Shown in pieces: positions 46,672 through 55,176 of a DNA stretch of 55,341 nt (the stretch's first letter is position 1; the number at the start of each line of letters is the position of its first letter). Both the position numbers and the translations under genes were made by a program. Origin of the DNA: Shinella sp. UYSO24 (GTDB lineage: Bacteria > Pseudomonadota > Alphaproteobacteria > Rhizobiales > Rhizobiaceae). The stretch covers positions 1 through 55,341 of the forward strand of contig CABHNZ010000025.1 of NCBI GenBank assembly GCA_902167985.1. Direction: 5' to 3'. The notes below the pieces were generated by a model. It searched no databases. It worked only from the letters and a program-made list of their open reading frames with translations, and was not told the origin of the DNA.

Positions 46672-47777
46672 ATGACAGACACGATCCAGGCAGCAGAGAC
46701 CACTCGCAAAATCGTTCATATCGATATGGATGCCTTCTACGCCTCGGTCGAGCAGCGGGACAATCCGGAGCTGCGCGGCAAGCCGCTGGCCGTGGGTGGC
46801 GCGGCCGCCCGCGGTGTCGTCGCGGCCGCCAGCTACGAGGCTCGCAAGTTCGGGGTCCATTCCGCGATGCCGTCAGTCACCGCCGCGCGCAAATGCCCGG
46901 ATCTGATTTTCGTGAAGCCGAGGTTTGAGGTCTATCGCGCCGTCTCACAGCAGATCCGCGAGATTTTCGCCGAATATACCCCGCTGATCGAGCCCTGTCG
47001 CTGGATGAGGCCTATCTCGACGTGACGGAAAACCTGAAGGAAATGCCGATCGCCACCGAGATCGCGCTGGAAATCCGCGCGAAGATCAAGGCCGTGACCG
47101 GCCTCAACGCATCTGCCGGGATTTCCTACAACAAGTTTCTCGCCAAGATGGCATCCGATCTCAACAAACCGAATGGCCAAGCGGTGATCACGCCGAAGAA
47201 CGGTCCGGCCTTCGTCGAACAGCTCGCCGTCAAAAATTCCAGGGTGTCGGCCCGGCGACCGCCGAGAAGATGCATCGGCTCGGGATTGAGACGGGGGCGG
47301 ATCTGAAGGCGCAGTCGCTGGCTTTCCTGACGCAGCATTTTGGCAAGTCAGGGCCCTATTTCTATGGCATCGCGCGCGGCATCGATAATCGGCAGGTCCG
47401 GCCGGATCGGGTGCGGGAAATCTGTCGGCGCCGAGGATACCTTCATGCAGGACATCGATGACCTTGATCTCGCGGCGGCCGAACTGAGGCCGTTGGCCGA
47501 GAAGGTCTGGGGCTACTGCGAGGGGAAGGGATTTAGCGGCAAGACGGTCACCGTGAAGATCAAATTTTCCGACTTCACCCAGGCGACCCGCAGCAGGACC
47601 ACCGCCCTGCCCTTTGCCAACTGCAACGAGATCCTTGAGGCCGCAACCGGGCTGCTTGCGACCGTCTATCCGTTCAAGCGATCAGTGCGCCTTCTTGGTG
47701 TGACGTTGTCGTCGCTCACCAATGAGCAGGGCGAAGATGGCTCTGAGGGGCAATCGCAACTGGATTTCGGGATGTAG
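46672..47777 (+). CDS. dinB: DNA polymerase IV (DinB), frameshifted
   Basis: This Y-family translesion polymerase starts KIVHIDMDAFYASVEQRDNP with the first catalytic Asp. Single-base changes near 47000, 47240 and 47420 are needed. They restore PLSLDEAYLDVTENL (catalytic Asp-Glu), KKFQGVGPATAEKMHRLGIE (helix-hairpin-helix) and RKSVGAEDTF-MQDIDDL (little finger start). The C-terminus LLGVTLSSLTNEQG-QSQLDFGM ends in the beta-clamp-binding type motif QLDF. The joined length of about 369 residues is normal. All three breaks fall in short base runs, which argues for read error. A terminator follows at 47788. Confidence 0.9.
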
Positions 47778-47787
47778 ACAGAAACGA

Positions 47788-47818
47788 AAAAGCCTGCGCG
47801 GGAGGAGCGCAGGCTTTT
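47788..47818 (+). terminator. Rho-independent terminator after dinB
   Basis: AAAAGCCTGCGC and GCGCAGGCTTTT form a perfect 12-base stem around GGGAGGA, ending in a short T-run, 11 bases past the dinB stop. The A-rich 5' arm would also serve the opposite strand. Confidence 0.85.
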
Positions 47819-48179
47819 CGAAATGATTGGACATCGGCTGGGAGGAGGAATGCCGTTGTCCCTTCAGGCTACCCTTGGGAGGAGGAGTGGGCCACCTGAG
47901 TGGCGAAGCTTTGCGGGAGGAGGTGCATTGCTTCGTTGGGAGTGTTTATACACGACCCATTGGATCGAGTTAGCGGGCTTGTCGCAGCCCAGCTATGCGG
48001 GATACGCAAAGCATCACGAAAGGCCGCCCAAATTTCTGCCAAGGCGCCGCAACCTTGTCAGAACAGCGTATATAATTGCTGCTCCTTGACCCGTTCGACT
48101 TCGTCGCGAAAATATCCCTCAATGACCTACACAAGCACCGCCGCATTGCCCGGCCTTAAAGTGACGTAGAGAGGAATCC
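47819..48179. other. Gene-free stretch between dinB and the TPR gene
   Basis: After the terminator nothing recognisable is seen. Short open frames here have unnatural composition and no ribosome sites. GAGAGGAA just before 48180 is the ribosome site of the next gene. Confidence 0.55.
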
Positions 48180-49174
48180 ATGTTTGAAATTCTCGACGAT
48201 GGCGGACGGTTCGAGCCTGGACCGCTCGATCCCGAAGCAGAGGATCTGCTCGACGCAATTCTCGAACAGAGGGAAGGCCCGCGGCGGCGATTGAGCCAGT
48301 ATATCGCCTCACTGGAGGCGCTGACGGAGAAATACCCCGCCTTCATCGATGGCCACGCGCACCTCGGCTTCGCGCTTCTGGAGAATGGAAAGCCAAAGCA
48401 TGCGCTTGGTGCCTGTCAAAAGGGCTTGGCCATCGGTGAGGCAGCAATTCCAGCGAAATTCAAAGGACGGATCGAATGGGGCTGGCTCGAAAACCGCCCC
48501 TTTTGCGTGCTGCCCAAGGGACGGCTTTCTGCTACCAGCAACTCGGCCGTCGCTCGGAAGCGCTCGCGATCATGGAACGGCTCCTGAAATGGAATCCGAA
48601 CGATAATCAGGGTGTCCGGTATCTGATTGGCTCGGAGTATCTGCGCGCAGGTGCAACGGCGAAGGCCAAGAAGGTCATATCCGGTGAAGCCGAAAGCTAC
48701 CCACCCTATAAATATGAAGCCGCACTTATTGAGATTGTGGCTGGGCGCTTTGTTGAAGCCGCCACGCTGCTGAGACGCGCCTTCGTTTCCAATGACTACA
48801 TCGCGGAGATGCTTTGCGGATCGCCTAATCCAATGCAGCTGGCCATCTGGCATGGATCGAACTTCGCCGAACCGGAAGTGGCAAAAGACTATGTCGAGGC
48901 CTACGGAGCGCTTTGGCAGCAGACACCAGGATCACTGCAATTTCTTCGATGGCTTCACACGCATCCAAAGATCGTGATGGAGCGGGCCGGAATTTTCGAG
49001 AAGAAAGAAGCACTGTTCTGGGAACGTGACGTCGATACGCGGCGGCATATTCTCGATCAGGAGAAGCGACAGATCGACAAGATCGACGACGAGCTCTCTC
49101 GGGAAATAGTCCGAAAACGCCATGATCGGCATGGCCGGCTTGTTGATCCTTGGCTTGCCATGCTCCTCGAGTAA
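48180..49174 (+). CDS. TPR-like repeat protein (frameshifted)
   Basis: A soluble protein of about 331 residues, after joining frames near 48500, that looks built from tetratricopeptide-like helical pairs. Examples are FIDGHAHLGFALLENGKPKH with ALGACQKGLAIGEAA after it, and GTAFCYQQLGRRSEALAIME followed by WNPNDNQGVRYLIGSEYLRA. The C-terminal part (HILDQEKRQIDKIDDELSRE) is charged and helical. There is no catalytic motif or signal peptide. TPR arrays mediate protein contacts. The partner is unknown and the neighbours give no clue. Confidence 0.7.
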
Positions 49175-49541
49175 CCTCGTGTGGGTCGTAACCAACGCAA
49201 GCAGGTTAAGCTCTTGAACCGATACGAACCAGTGACCCTTGGTTTCGAACTACCGCGAAATCATACACTTACCGACCCACCATCTAAATGATTGGACGCG
49301 GCGGCAACAAAAAGGCCGGAGCGAAATCGCACCGACCTTCCTCATCGTCGCCTCTTTACCAATGCCAGTACATCCGTGGTCAAAGCAAGATGGCGACGAA
49401 GCATTGCGAGCGACGAATTCATTCAGCGCCCATCAGCAATGCCGACGATGTTTTTCTATGCGGCCAATGTGTTCACAAGAAATCAGCCATCAGAGCCACT
49501 GAATTCACCTGACGCGAAACGCACCGCGTTCATCTAAAGCC
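49175..49541. other. Gene-free stretch with a repeat copy
   Basis: These 367 bases separate a plus-strand gene from the 3' end of the histidine kinase. No supported gene is seen; the open frame at 49288-49512 has no ribosome site and no family. The best copy of the 30-bp repeat is at 49209-49239. Confidence 0.5.
49209..49239 (+). repeat. Copy of the imperfect ~30-bp repeat
   Basis: AAGCTCTTGA, GAT, GAACCA and TGACCC match the copy at 61-91 in 24 of 31 positions. CTCTTGAACC, ACGAACC and TGAC match 886-914. It lies 48 kb from the other copies, beyond the catabolic block. Confidence 0.35.
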
Positions 49542-51286
49542 TCAATCGACCAGAGGCATGCGGAAGGTAAAGCGGGTTTCGATCTCATCCGACTTCACCA
49601 CGATCGCCCCGCCATGAGCTGCGGCAATCTCCGAGGCGATAAACAGACCAAGACCCAGCCCCTGCATGCTCGGCCGCAGATCACCGCGTCGGAATGGCTG
49701 GAACAGTTTCGCGATGGTTTCTGCTGAAATCGGCTGCCCGCCGTTGGCGATCGACACTTCCAGCATCCGACATTCACGCCAGCCACAATCCTGACAGGCT
49801 CGGTCTTGACACCATGGGTGATGGCATTCGACACCAGATTGGAAAACAACTGGGCAAGCCGCAGCCGGTCGATGGCAAGTGCCGCCGGGAGATCGAGGGA
49901 AACGGCGATCTCTCGATCCGGATGAGATAACTGCAGTTCCTCGACGACATGGCGCAGCGTGAGGCCAAGATCGTCCTCTGCCAGATCGAGGGTGATCCCT
50001 CCGCCCATGCGCGCCCGGGCTAGGTCCATGACATTGTCGACAAGCCCGATCATCCGCGAGATGCTGGCCTTCATCAGTTTCAGGACGAGAGGGCTGCGGG
50101 CCGTCCAGCCCTCCTTCAGGAGCCGCGAGGTACCGGCATCGATCGCTGCGATCGGATTGCGCAGATCATGGCCGAGAACGGCTATGAACTGCTCGCGCAG
50201 CTCGGAAAGACCCTTTTCGCGTTCAAGAAGCTCTTCCGTCGCCTTGAGGCGGTCGTCCGAATAGAGGTGGTGGCCAATCAGTTCGGCAAACAGCTTGAAT
50301 GTGCCGATGACCTGCGGATTGTTGACCTTTGCCGGATTGGGATCAATAGCGCAGAGCGTCCCAAAAAACTGGCCATTGGCCAGAATGATCGGCACGGAGA
50401 TATAGCTGCGCAGACCGTAGATCCGCGGCGTATGGTGGTCGCGATAGAGCGGTTCTTCGGCGGCATCATCGAAGACGATCGGCTGACGATGCCCGCGAAT
50501 TTCGTCGCAGAGCGTGCTTTCAACCGGTAGCTCGTCGCCGGGCTTGAGGCCAAAGCCGACGTGATCGAGCGACTGGCAGGTGATCCAGCGATCGTCGGTC
50601 ACCCTGGCAACGGCAGCAAAACCCATTCCCGTCATGCGAAGGACGACATCAAGGATCGTCGGGACAGCAGCAATACCTGCGACGCGTGCTATATCCTTAG
50701 AAAAGTCTTCTGCGCTTTCCGCACCATCCACGACAGGCGGCTTACCGGCGTTGGCGACGGTTTTGACTGCTTGGGTTTTCTCGATTGCGATGGCAGCCGC
50801 GCCTGCTAGCGTTTCCAGCACATCGACTTCCCACTCGGCCGGCGAGTAAGGCCTCGCCCAATAGGCCCCGATAGCGCCGATCGGATTTTCGACACGCACT
50901 GGTGCCATCGCGACGGATTTGACGAAGGTGCCGGCATAGAGCTCGTAGGGAATTCGATCGTCCTTTGTCACGTCAGGAACAACGACCGTTTGCCGATGGA
51001 TCATCGCCCAGCCACTGATGCAGGCCGAAGCAGGAAACTTATGGCCCTTCCACAGCGGGCCGATCGCATCTTCCTCGATGTAATGGCAGAGATCGCCGTC
51101 AAGACGGATGATGGCAATACCATCGCAGCCGATCAGCGAACGGGCGGTGGCGCGCAGCGTTTCCACGACATCTTCGAAACTCTCGGCACGTCCCATCGCT
51201 GCGATCGCCTTATTCAGCGTCGACAGGGGTGTCGCGACTTTCAAAGTTTCGATTTCGACGGGAGTGATTTCAATAGAGATAGACAC
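49542..51286 (-). CDS. Soluble sensor histidine kinase with two GAF domains (frameshifted 3' end)
   Basis: This kinase of about 582 residues has no membrane segments. GAF domain 1 spans about residues 25-170 (SLIGCDGIAIIRLDGDLCHY) and GAF domain 2 about 200-350 (RSYISVPIILANGQFFGTLC). The HisKA dimerisation domain has the phospho-acceptor in FIAVLGHDLRNPIAAIDAG. The ATPase domain has the N-box LFSNLVSNAITHG. A missing base near 49768 shifts the frame, after which SIANGGQPI and GLGLGLFIASEIAAAHGG complete the ATP lid. It senses a cytoplasmic small molecule, light or redox signal through GAF. No partner response regulator is adjacent. Confidence 0.87.
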
Positions 51287-51506
51287 GGCTTCACTCCTGC
51301 TTGGGGCAAGAGCGGATCATCTCCCAGCCGTCCGCGCCCTATCAGTCTGCGAACGATAGAATGACTCTAAAGCGCCAGAGGCCAAATGTCCATCTCCGCA
51401 TTATCCCGACCTTACCATCGCGATCTGCCCGCTCCAGCTTGAATCAACTTGCAACCGAAAAAGGCAGGGATATCATTCGCTACGGACAAACATTCTCAGT
51501 GATACA

Positions 51507-51743
51507 ATGAACCCGCATCAGCAGCTATCCGAACGCTCCGAACTCTCTGGCCGTTACACCGACAATGGGATCACGGTCCTTGTGGAAATCTTCCGCCCTT
51601 CAGGCGGAGATGATTGGCGGATAGAGGTGACCAGCCTAGAAGACCAGCTCACCGACTGGAATGAACCCTTCGCGTCAGCTCACGAGGCATGGGAAGAGTT
51701 CATCTATATCGTCAATACGGAGGGGATCGCAGTTTTCCTTTAG
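51507..51743 (+). CDS. Small hypothetical protein (78 aa)
   Basis: This short acidic protein begins after a weak ribosome site. It has an alternating strand pattern (GITVLVEIFRPSGGDDWRIE) and a helical C-terminal half (SAHEAWEEFIYIVNTEGI). The layout resembles small proteins often seen in rhizobial genomes, but no function is known to me. Its codon use looks like real coding sequence. It is followed by a second small gene in the same direction. Confidence 0.6.
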   Translation: MNPHQQLSERSELSGRYTDNGITVLVEIFRPSGGDDWRIEVTSLEDQLTDWNEPFASAHEAWEEFIYIVNTEGIAVFL

Positions 51744-51770
51744 CGCTCCCGACTTATCGAGGAACTTAGA

Positions 51771-52025
51771 TTGGCGATCGACAGCGACAGACGGCGAATG
51801 ATCTTCGATCAGGTCCGCACCAAGGCGATGTCACGGGGCACGCCCATTGACGATGACCCAGAGTTCCTGGCTTGGGTAGAGCTATGGATCAGCGGCGAGT
51901 ACGATATCTCCGAACTCAAGTCTCGATACAATGACCTCGCGGCACGTCGAGCCCAGCGATCCAAGTCTGCCGCCGGTTCTTTGGGTTCCGGCTCCTCCGA
52001 AGCCGCTACGCGGGATACCGACTGA
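51771..52025 (+). CDS. Small hypothetical helical protein (about 84 aa)
   Basis: This charged, mostly helical protein (DDDPEFLAWVELWISGEYDI) has a serine/glycine-rich tail. The likely start is a TTG at 51771 with AGGAA 7 bases upstream; an ATG at 51798 is the alternative. It lies 27 bases after another small gene, and its end overlaps the 3' end of the GGDEF gene on the other strand by 20 bases. No family was recognised. Confidence 0.5.
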   Translation: MAIDSDRRRMIFDQVRTKAMSRGTPIDDDPEFLAWVELWISGEYDISELKSRYNDLAARRAQRSKSAAGSLGSGSSEAATRDTD

Positions 52026-53280
52026 ACCTGACGGCGTCTTTTCCGGCAGCCTTCGCATCATATAAAAGTGCGTCGGCTTGCTTCAGGAGCTCGGAAACAT
52101 CACGCTTCTCGCCGGTCCAGACCCCGCCTATGCTGGTCCGGACATCGGCGTTTTCATTAGAAATTGCGATCGGCTCCCTCATCCGTGCGAGGATCCGTTC
52201 GGCTGCCGCTTCGCCTGTGGACTGGTCGCCCGCGACGACCACCACGAATTCATCCCCGCCCATTCGTGCCACAAGATCGCTTGCTCTCACGGCTAAGGTC
52301 AGGCGCGCGGCTGTGTTCTGCAGGACGACGTCTCCCATCGCGTGGCCATGAGCATCGTTGACCTCCTTGAAGCCATCGAGGTCGAGTGCAAGGACAGCAA
52401 AACCGTCAGCAGACGTTAATGCCGCGAATTCCATCGACAGCCCACGACGGTTCAGCAACCCGGTCAACGCGTCGGTGCGCGCCGTCTCCTCCAGCATTTC
52501 GATCCGGCGTCGTTCCTCGGTAAAATCGATTGCCATCCCGACAATCTTGATCGGGCGGCCGTCGTTATCGCGTAGAAGCCGCCGATCACAGCGCATCCAG
52601 CGTTCGCCGTAAACGGTGTCGAGACGATATTCGGCAACATTCTGATCGAGCTTACCAGCGATCAGCGGTGTAAGATCGGCCTGGGCGCCGTCGTTCACGT
52701 TGACCCTGTCGACGTAGCGCTCGAGATCGAGGCGCGCGGCCGTCGGTCCTCCGATGAACTGAGCCAGTCGATCCGAGGTCTCGAACTTGCCTGACAGAAT
52801 GTCCATCTGCCAGAAACCACCACGGACGGCTTCAAGCGCCAACTCGAGCTGCGCTGCCCGCTCGGCGATCTGACGCTCATGCTCCTTGTGGCGGGTGATA
52901 TCCTCGATCTGCGATATGAAGCGTACGACCTTGCCCGCAGCATCGCGCATCGCGGCAACATGGATCAGGACGTTAACGATCTCGCCAAATGGGCGTAAGT
53001 AACGCTTCTCGATCGTATAGCCGTCGCGCCTTCCCTGTAGCACCTGCTGGAACAGGATAAGGTCCGCCTCGATATCGTCCGGATGGGTAAAGTCCCTGAA
53101 ATGCGTTCTCAGCACCTTTTCGAGCGGAAGCGACAGAAGCTTGGCAAACGCCGCGTTACCGCGAATGATGCGCCCCTCAAGATCGACCAGGGCGATCCCG
53201 ATCGGAGCGTTCTCGAAGGCAAAGTCGAACAACGCCAAGCGGGTTTCAGGATCATCGGCCGTATACGGTTCCGCTACCAT
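52006..53280 (-). CDS. Diguanylate cyclase with two PAS domains
   Basis: This intact protein of about 424 residues makes cyclic di-GMP. PAS domain 1 is near residues 13-125 (LFDFAFENAPIGIALVDLEG). PAS domain 2 is near 140-250 (ALEAVRGGFWQMDILSGKFE). The C-terminal GGDEF domain begins DALTGLLNRRGL and has an intact MGGDEFVVVV active site. RASD five residues before the GGDEF is a complete inhibitory I-site, so feedback inhibition is expected. The ATG at 53280 follows GGAGGAAAG; the longer open frame to 53364 lacks such a site. There are no membrane helices, so it senses a cytoplasmic cue. Confidence 0.93.
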   Translation of the reverse strand: MVAEPYTADDPETRLALFDFAFENAPIGIALVDLEGRIIRGNAAFAKLLSLPLEKVLRTHFRDFTHPDDIEADLILFQQVLQGRRDGYTIEKRYLRPFGEIVNVLIHVAAMRDAAGKVVRFISQIEDITRHKEHERQIAERAAQLELALEAVRGGFWQMDILSGKFETSDRLAQFIGGPTAARLDLERYVDRVNVNDGAQADLTPLIAGKLDQNVAEYRLDTVYGERWMRCDRRLLRDNDGRPIKIVGMAIDFTEERRRIEMLEETARTDALTGLLNRRGLSMEFAALTSADGFAVLALDLDGFKEVNDAHGHAMGDVVLQNTAARLTLAVRASDLVARMGGDEFVVVVAGDQSTGEAAAERILARMREPIAISNENADVRTSIGGVWTGEKRDVSELLKQADALLYDAKAAGKDAVRFSRYPA

Positions 53281-53424
53281 CTTTCCTCCAAAGACAAGAG
53301 CATCACGGCGATAGGTGTGTTTTAGGAGATGATAATCAAGGTGACGGTCAGCATTGTCGCCCAACGGCAGGCTACATCTGCGCCGGCTCCTTGATGTCAG
53401 ACACCTTCGAAATTATCTCGGGCC

Positions 53425-53904
53425 TTATCGGAATAAATCGAAGGCACCGATATCGGTCGACCTTCGAGAGCGGTAAGCTAACGTCTGAGGCGTTGGCAAG
53501 CAACCCGGAGATTTTCTTCGAAATCCCTGTTGAACAAGCCGCCGCCGAGACAATGCACAGGATCTACGCCGACCACTAGCTTTGAAACTGTTGCAGCTTT
53601 TTGGGCTGTTACGCCCCGCCGATCTTCGCGCTCGTATCACACCGTAGATGAGGCGGGACATCTTCCAGTTCGCAAGCTTGCCGTTCTGCTTCAGAAAAAT
53701 TCGAAAGTTCTCTCTGACTGCGTCGATCGGCCAATGCCCGTTCGCCGCCTCACGACAGTATCGGACAAGGGTCTCGTAAGCGAGATTGCGCTTCTCCTGC
53801 GGCCACTCATCGAGAAAATCGAATACGTCATCCAGTCCGGTGATCTCCTGCACGAAATACCGGCGCTGTGCGTAGACGGGCTTGTCAAATTGAGCGAGCA
53901 ACAT
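53425..53904 (-). CDS. DUF982-domain protein
   Basis: The first 80 residues (FDKPVYAQRRYFVQEITGLD, LDEWPQEKRNLAYETLVRYC and CREAANGHWPIDAVRENF) match the DUF982 domain, a small fold almost restricted to Rhizobiales and often encoded on plasmids. The ATG at 53904 follows AAGGAGG at 5 bases. The remainder, up to the stop at 53425, has unusual composition (arginine and serine rich) and probably results from a frame change after the domain, near 53650. Function is unknown. Confidence 0.7.
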   Translation of the reverse strand: MLLAQFDKPVYAQRRYFVQEITGLDDVFDFLDEWPQEKRNLAYETLVRYCREAANGHWPIDAVRENFRIFLKQNGKLANWKMSRLIYGVIRARRSAGRNSPKSCNSFKASGRRRSCALSRRRLVQQGFRRKSPGCLPTPQTLAYRSRRSTDIGAFDLFR

Positions 53905-54002
53905 GGCAACCTCCTTCGTTCGCTCGATACCGACTAATGACTGAAGCCGGCCCTGGATCGGGCCGACTGATAGCGATCGCTCATTCTTCCTGGCCCTCCG
54001 GG

Positions 54003-54473
54003 TCAAGCGACCTTTCGGTCGGTTTCGAGCCGGAGCGGCTCGCTGGTGGCTGATGCGACGTCAATTTCGATCTTGCGCGGCTTCATGGCTTCCGGCACCT
54101 CGCGCTTCAAGGCAATCGTCAGCAGGCCATTCTTCAGGTCAGCCTCTTCCACCCTCACATGATCTGCAAGCTCAAACTTGCGCTCGAAGGAACGACCGGC
54201 GATGCCGCGATGGAGATATTCGCCTTGGAGCTCTTCGGCTTTCCCGCCCTTGATCACCAGGACATTGCGCTCCTGAGTGATATCCAGGTCGCCTTCGCCA
54301 AAGCCTGCCACCGCCATCGTGATGCGGTAGTCGTCTTCACCAGTCTTGACGATGTCATAGGCCGGCCAAGTCTCGATTGCGTTGAGGCGCTGCGTATTGC
54401 TGAGCAGATTGAACACGCGGTCGAAGCCGATGCTCGAACGATAGAGCGGGGCAAAATCAAGTTCAGTTCTCAT
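54003..54473 (-). CDS. Small heat-shock protein, Hsp20/IbpA class A
   Basis: This intact 156-residue ATP-independent chaperone binds unfolding proteins during heat stress. Class A rhizobial features are the N-terminal FAPLYRSSIGFDRVFNLL and the alpha-crystallin domain from WPAYDIVKTGEDDYRITMAV to LKNGLLTIALKREVPEAMKP. RKIEI near the C-terminus is the IxI oligomerisation motif. The ATG at 54473 has GGAGG 8 bases upstream. A second ATG six bases earlier is too close to it. The leader folds as a ROSE thermometer, so translation should rise with temperature. Confidence 0.94.
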   Translation of the reverse strand: MRTELDFAPLYRSSIGFDRVFNLLSNTQRLNAIETWPAYDIVKTGEDDYRITMAVAGFGEGDLDITQERNVLVIKGGKAEELQGEYLHRGIAGRSFERKFELADHVRVEEADLKNGLLTIALKREVPEAMKPRKIEIDVASATSEPLRLETDRKVA

Positions 54474-54565
54474 AACCATATCCTCCGTAAAGCAACATGG
54501 AAGGAAGCGGGGAATCCGCATCCTCGGTCAGCCGACCCCCTGATTGGGCCGTCGGCGTTGACCGA
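54474..54565 (-). promoter_or_regulatory. ROSE-type RNA thermometer in the hsp20 leader
   Basis: On the minus strand the last 25 bases of the leader (54476-54500) read CCATGTTGCTTTACGGAGGATATGG. The UUGCU pairs with the GGAGGA ribosome site, and flanking CCAU/AUGG close the stem. UYGCU opposite the ribosome site is the hallmark of ROSE elements. Further upstream, GGATGCGG/CCGCTTCC and CCGAC/GTCGG can form additional hairpins, as in multi-stem ROSE leaders. Melting at heat-shock temperature would free the ribosome site. Confidence 0.8.
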
Positions 54566-54690
54566 TTTGGTTTGTGAGATTTTGTCGTTCAAGACCCCGC
54601 TCGAAAATTTTTCCAGCTCTCTGAAATCATCTTGTTCGCTGAAAATGCGGTCCTATTTCGAGTCGCGATCTTCGCTTTGGGAGCATCGGG

Positions 54691-54861
54691 ATGGATGATG
54701 CAATGACCGAGATGTTTTCGGACGCCGACATTGAGATTTTACCGCCGGCGCATAACACTGAACACGAGATGGCCATTTGCCTCTGCTGCTGTCGCCAGCG
54801 TCCCAACTCCGCCATGGACGAAGACGGCTGCGGCATTTGTGAAGAATGCTTGGCACCTTAA
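54691..54861 (+). CDS. Small cysteine-rich protein (56 aa)
   Basis: The ATG at 54691 follows GGGAG at 7 bases. The product begins MDDAMTEMFSDADIEILPPA and has clustered cysteines, CLCCC and later CGICEEC, separated by about 15 residues. The spacing suggests a small zinc-ribbon or metal-binding knuckle. It is divergent from hsp20 and precedes another small gene in the same direction. No named family is assigned. Confidence 0.55.
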   Translation: MDDAMTEMFSDADIEILPPAHNTEHEMAICLCCCRQRPNSAMDEDGCGICEECLAP

Positions 54862-54930
54862 CCCCTCGAGAGGAAAACGAGTGCTGCACTCCGGCAGCAA
54901 ACTGAAGCATTGGCTGAAAGGAACATGAAG

Positions 54931-55176
54931 ATGGCTGGTATAACGGATTGGCTGGACGATCGCATATAGGAAATCATTCGCGACCTGGGCCTGCACGAGA
55001 ACAAGGCCGATTTTCGCGATCAGGCAAAAACCTTGGTGGAGTCCGCCGAAGCTGAAGGTTTCTCCATTGCCCAGATCAAGGCGGCTTGTGGTGGAGACGT
55101 GGAGCGATACCTTCTCGATCAGCAGAACGCGATGACCGATGTCAACCGACAGCAGAGATTGGCCGACGACGGGTAG
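54931..55176 (+). pseudogene. Small helical protein gene with an in-frame amber stop
   Basis: The ATG at 54931 follows AAGGA at 8 bases. It reads MAGITDWLDDRI, then TAG at 54967, then continues in the same frame as EIIRDLGLHENKADFRDQAK to a final stop at 55176. The post-stop sequence is a coherent, charged helical protein (81 codons in all). A single change from CAG (or similar) to TAG would explain it. Unlike the other broken genes here this is a substitution, not an indel. It may be a real nonsense mutation or a base-call error. Confidence 0.55.

Noticed and set aside
49211..49245. A tRNA gene on the minus strand
   Set aside because: Only a T-arm-like stretch is present. No acceptor, D or anticodon stems can be folded around it.
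49288..49512. A small plus-strand gene of 74 codons
   Set aside because: Overlapping frames of similar length exist, none with a ribosome site or family resemblance.
53391..53579. A 62-codon plus-strand frame ending in MHRIYADH
   Set aside because: It overlaps the doubtful tail of the DUF982 gene, has no ribosome site and no known family. Possible but not supportable.
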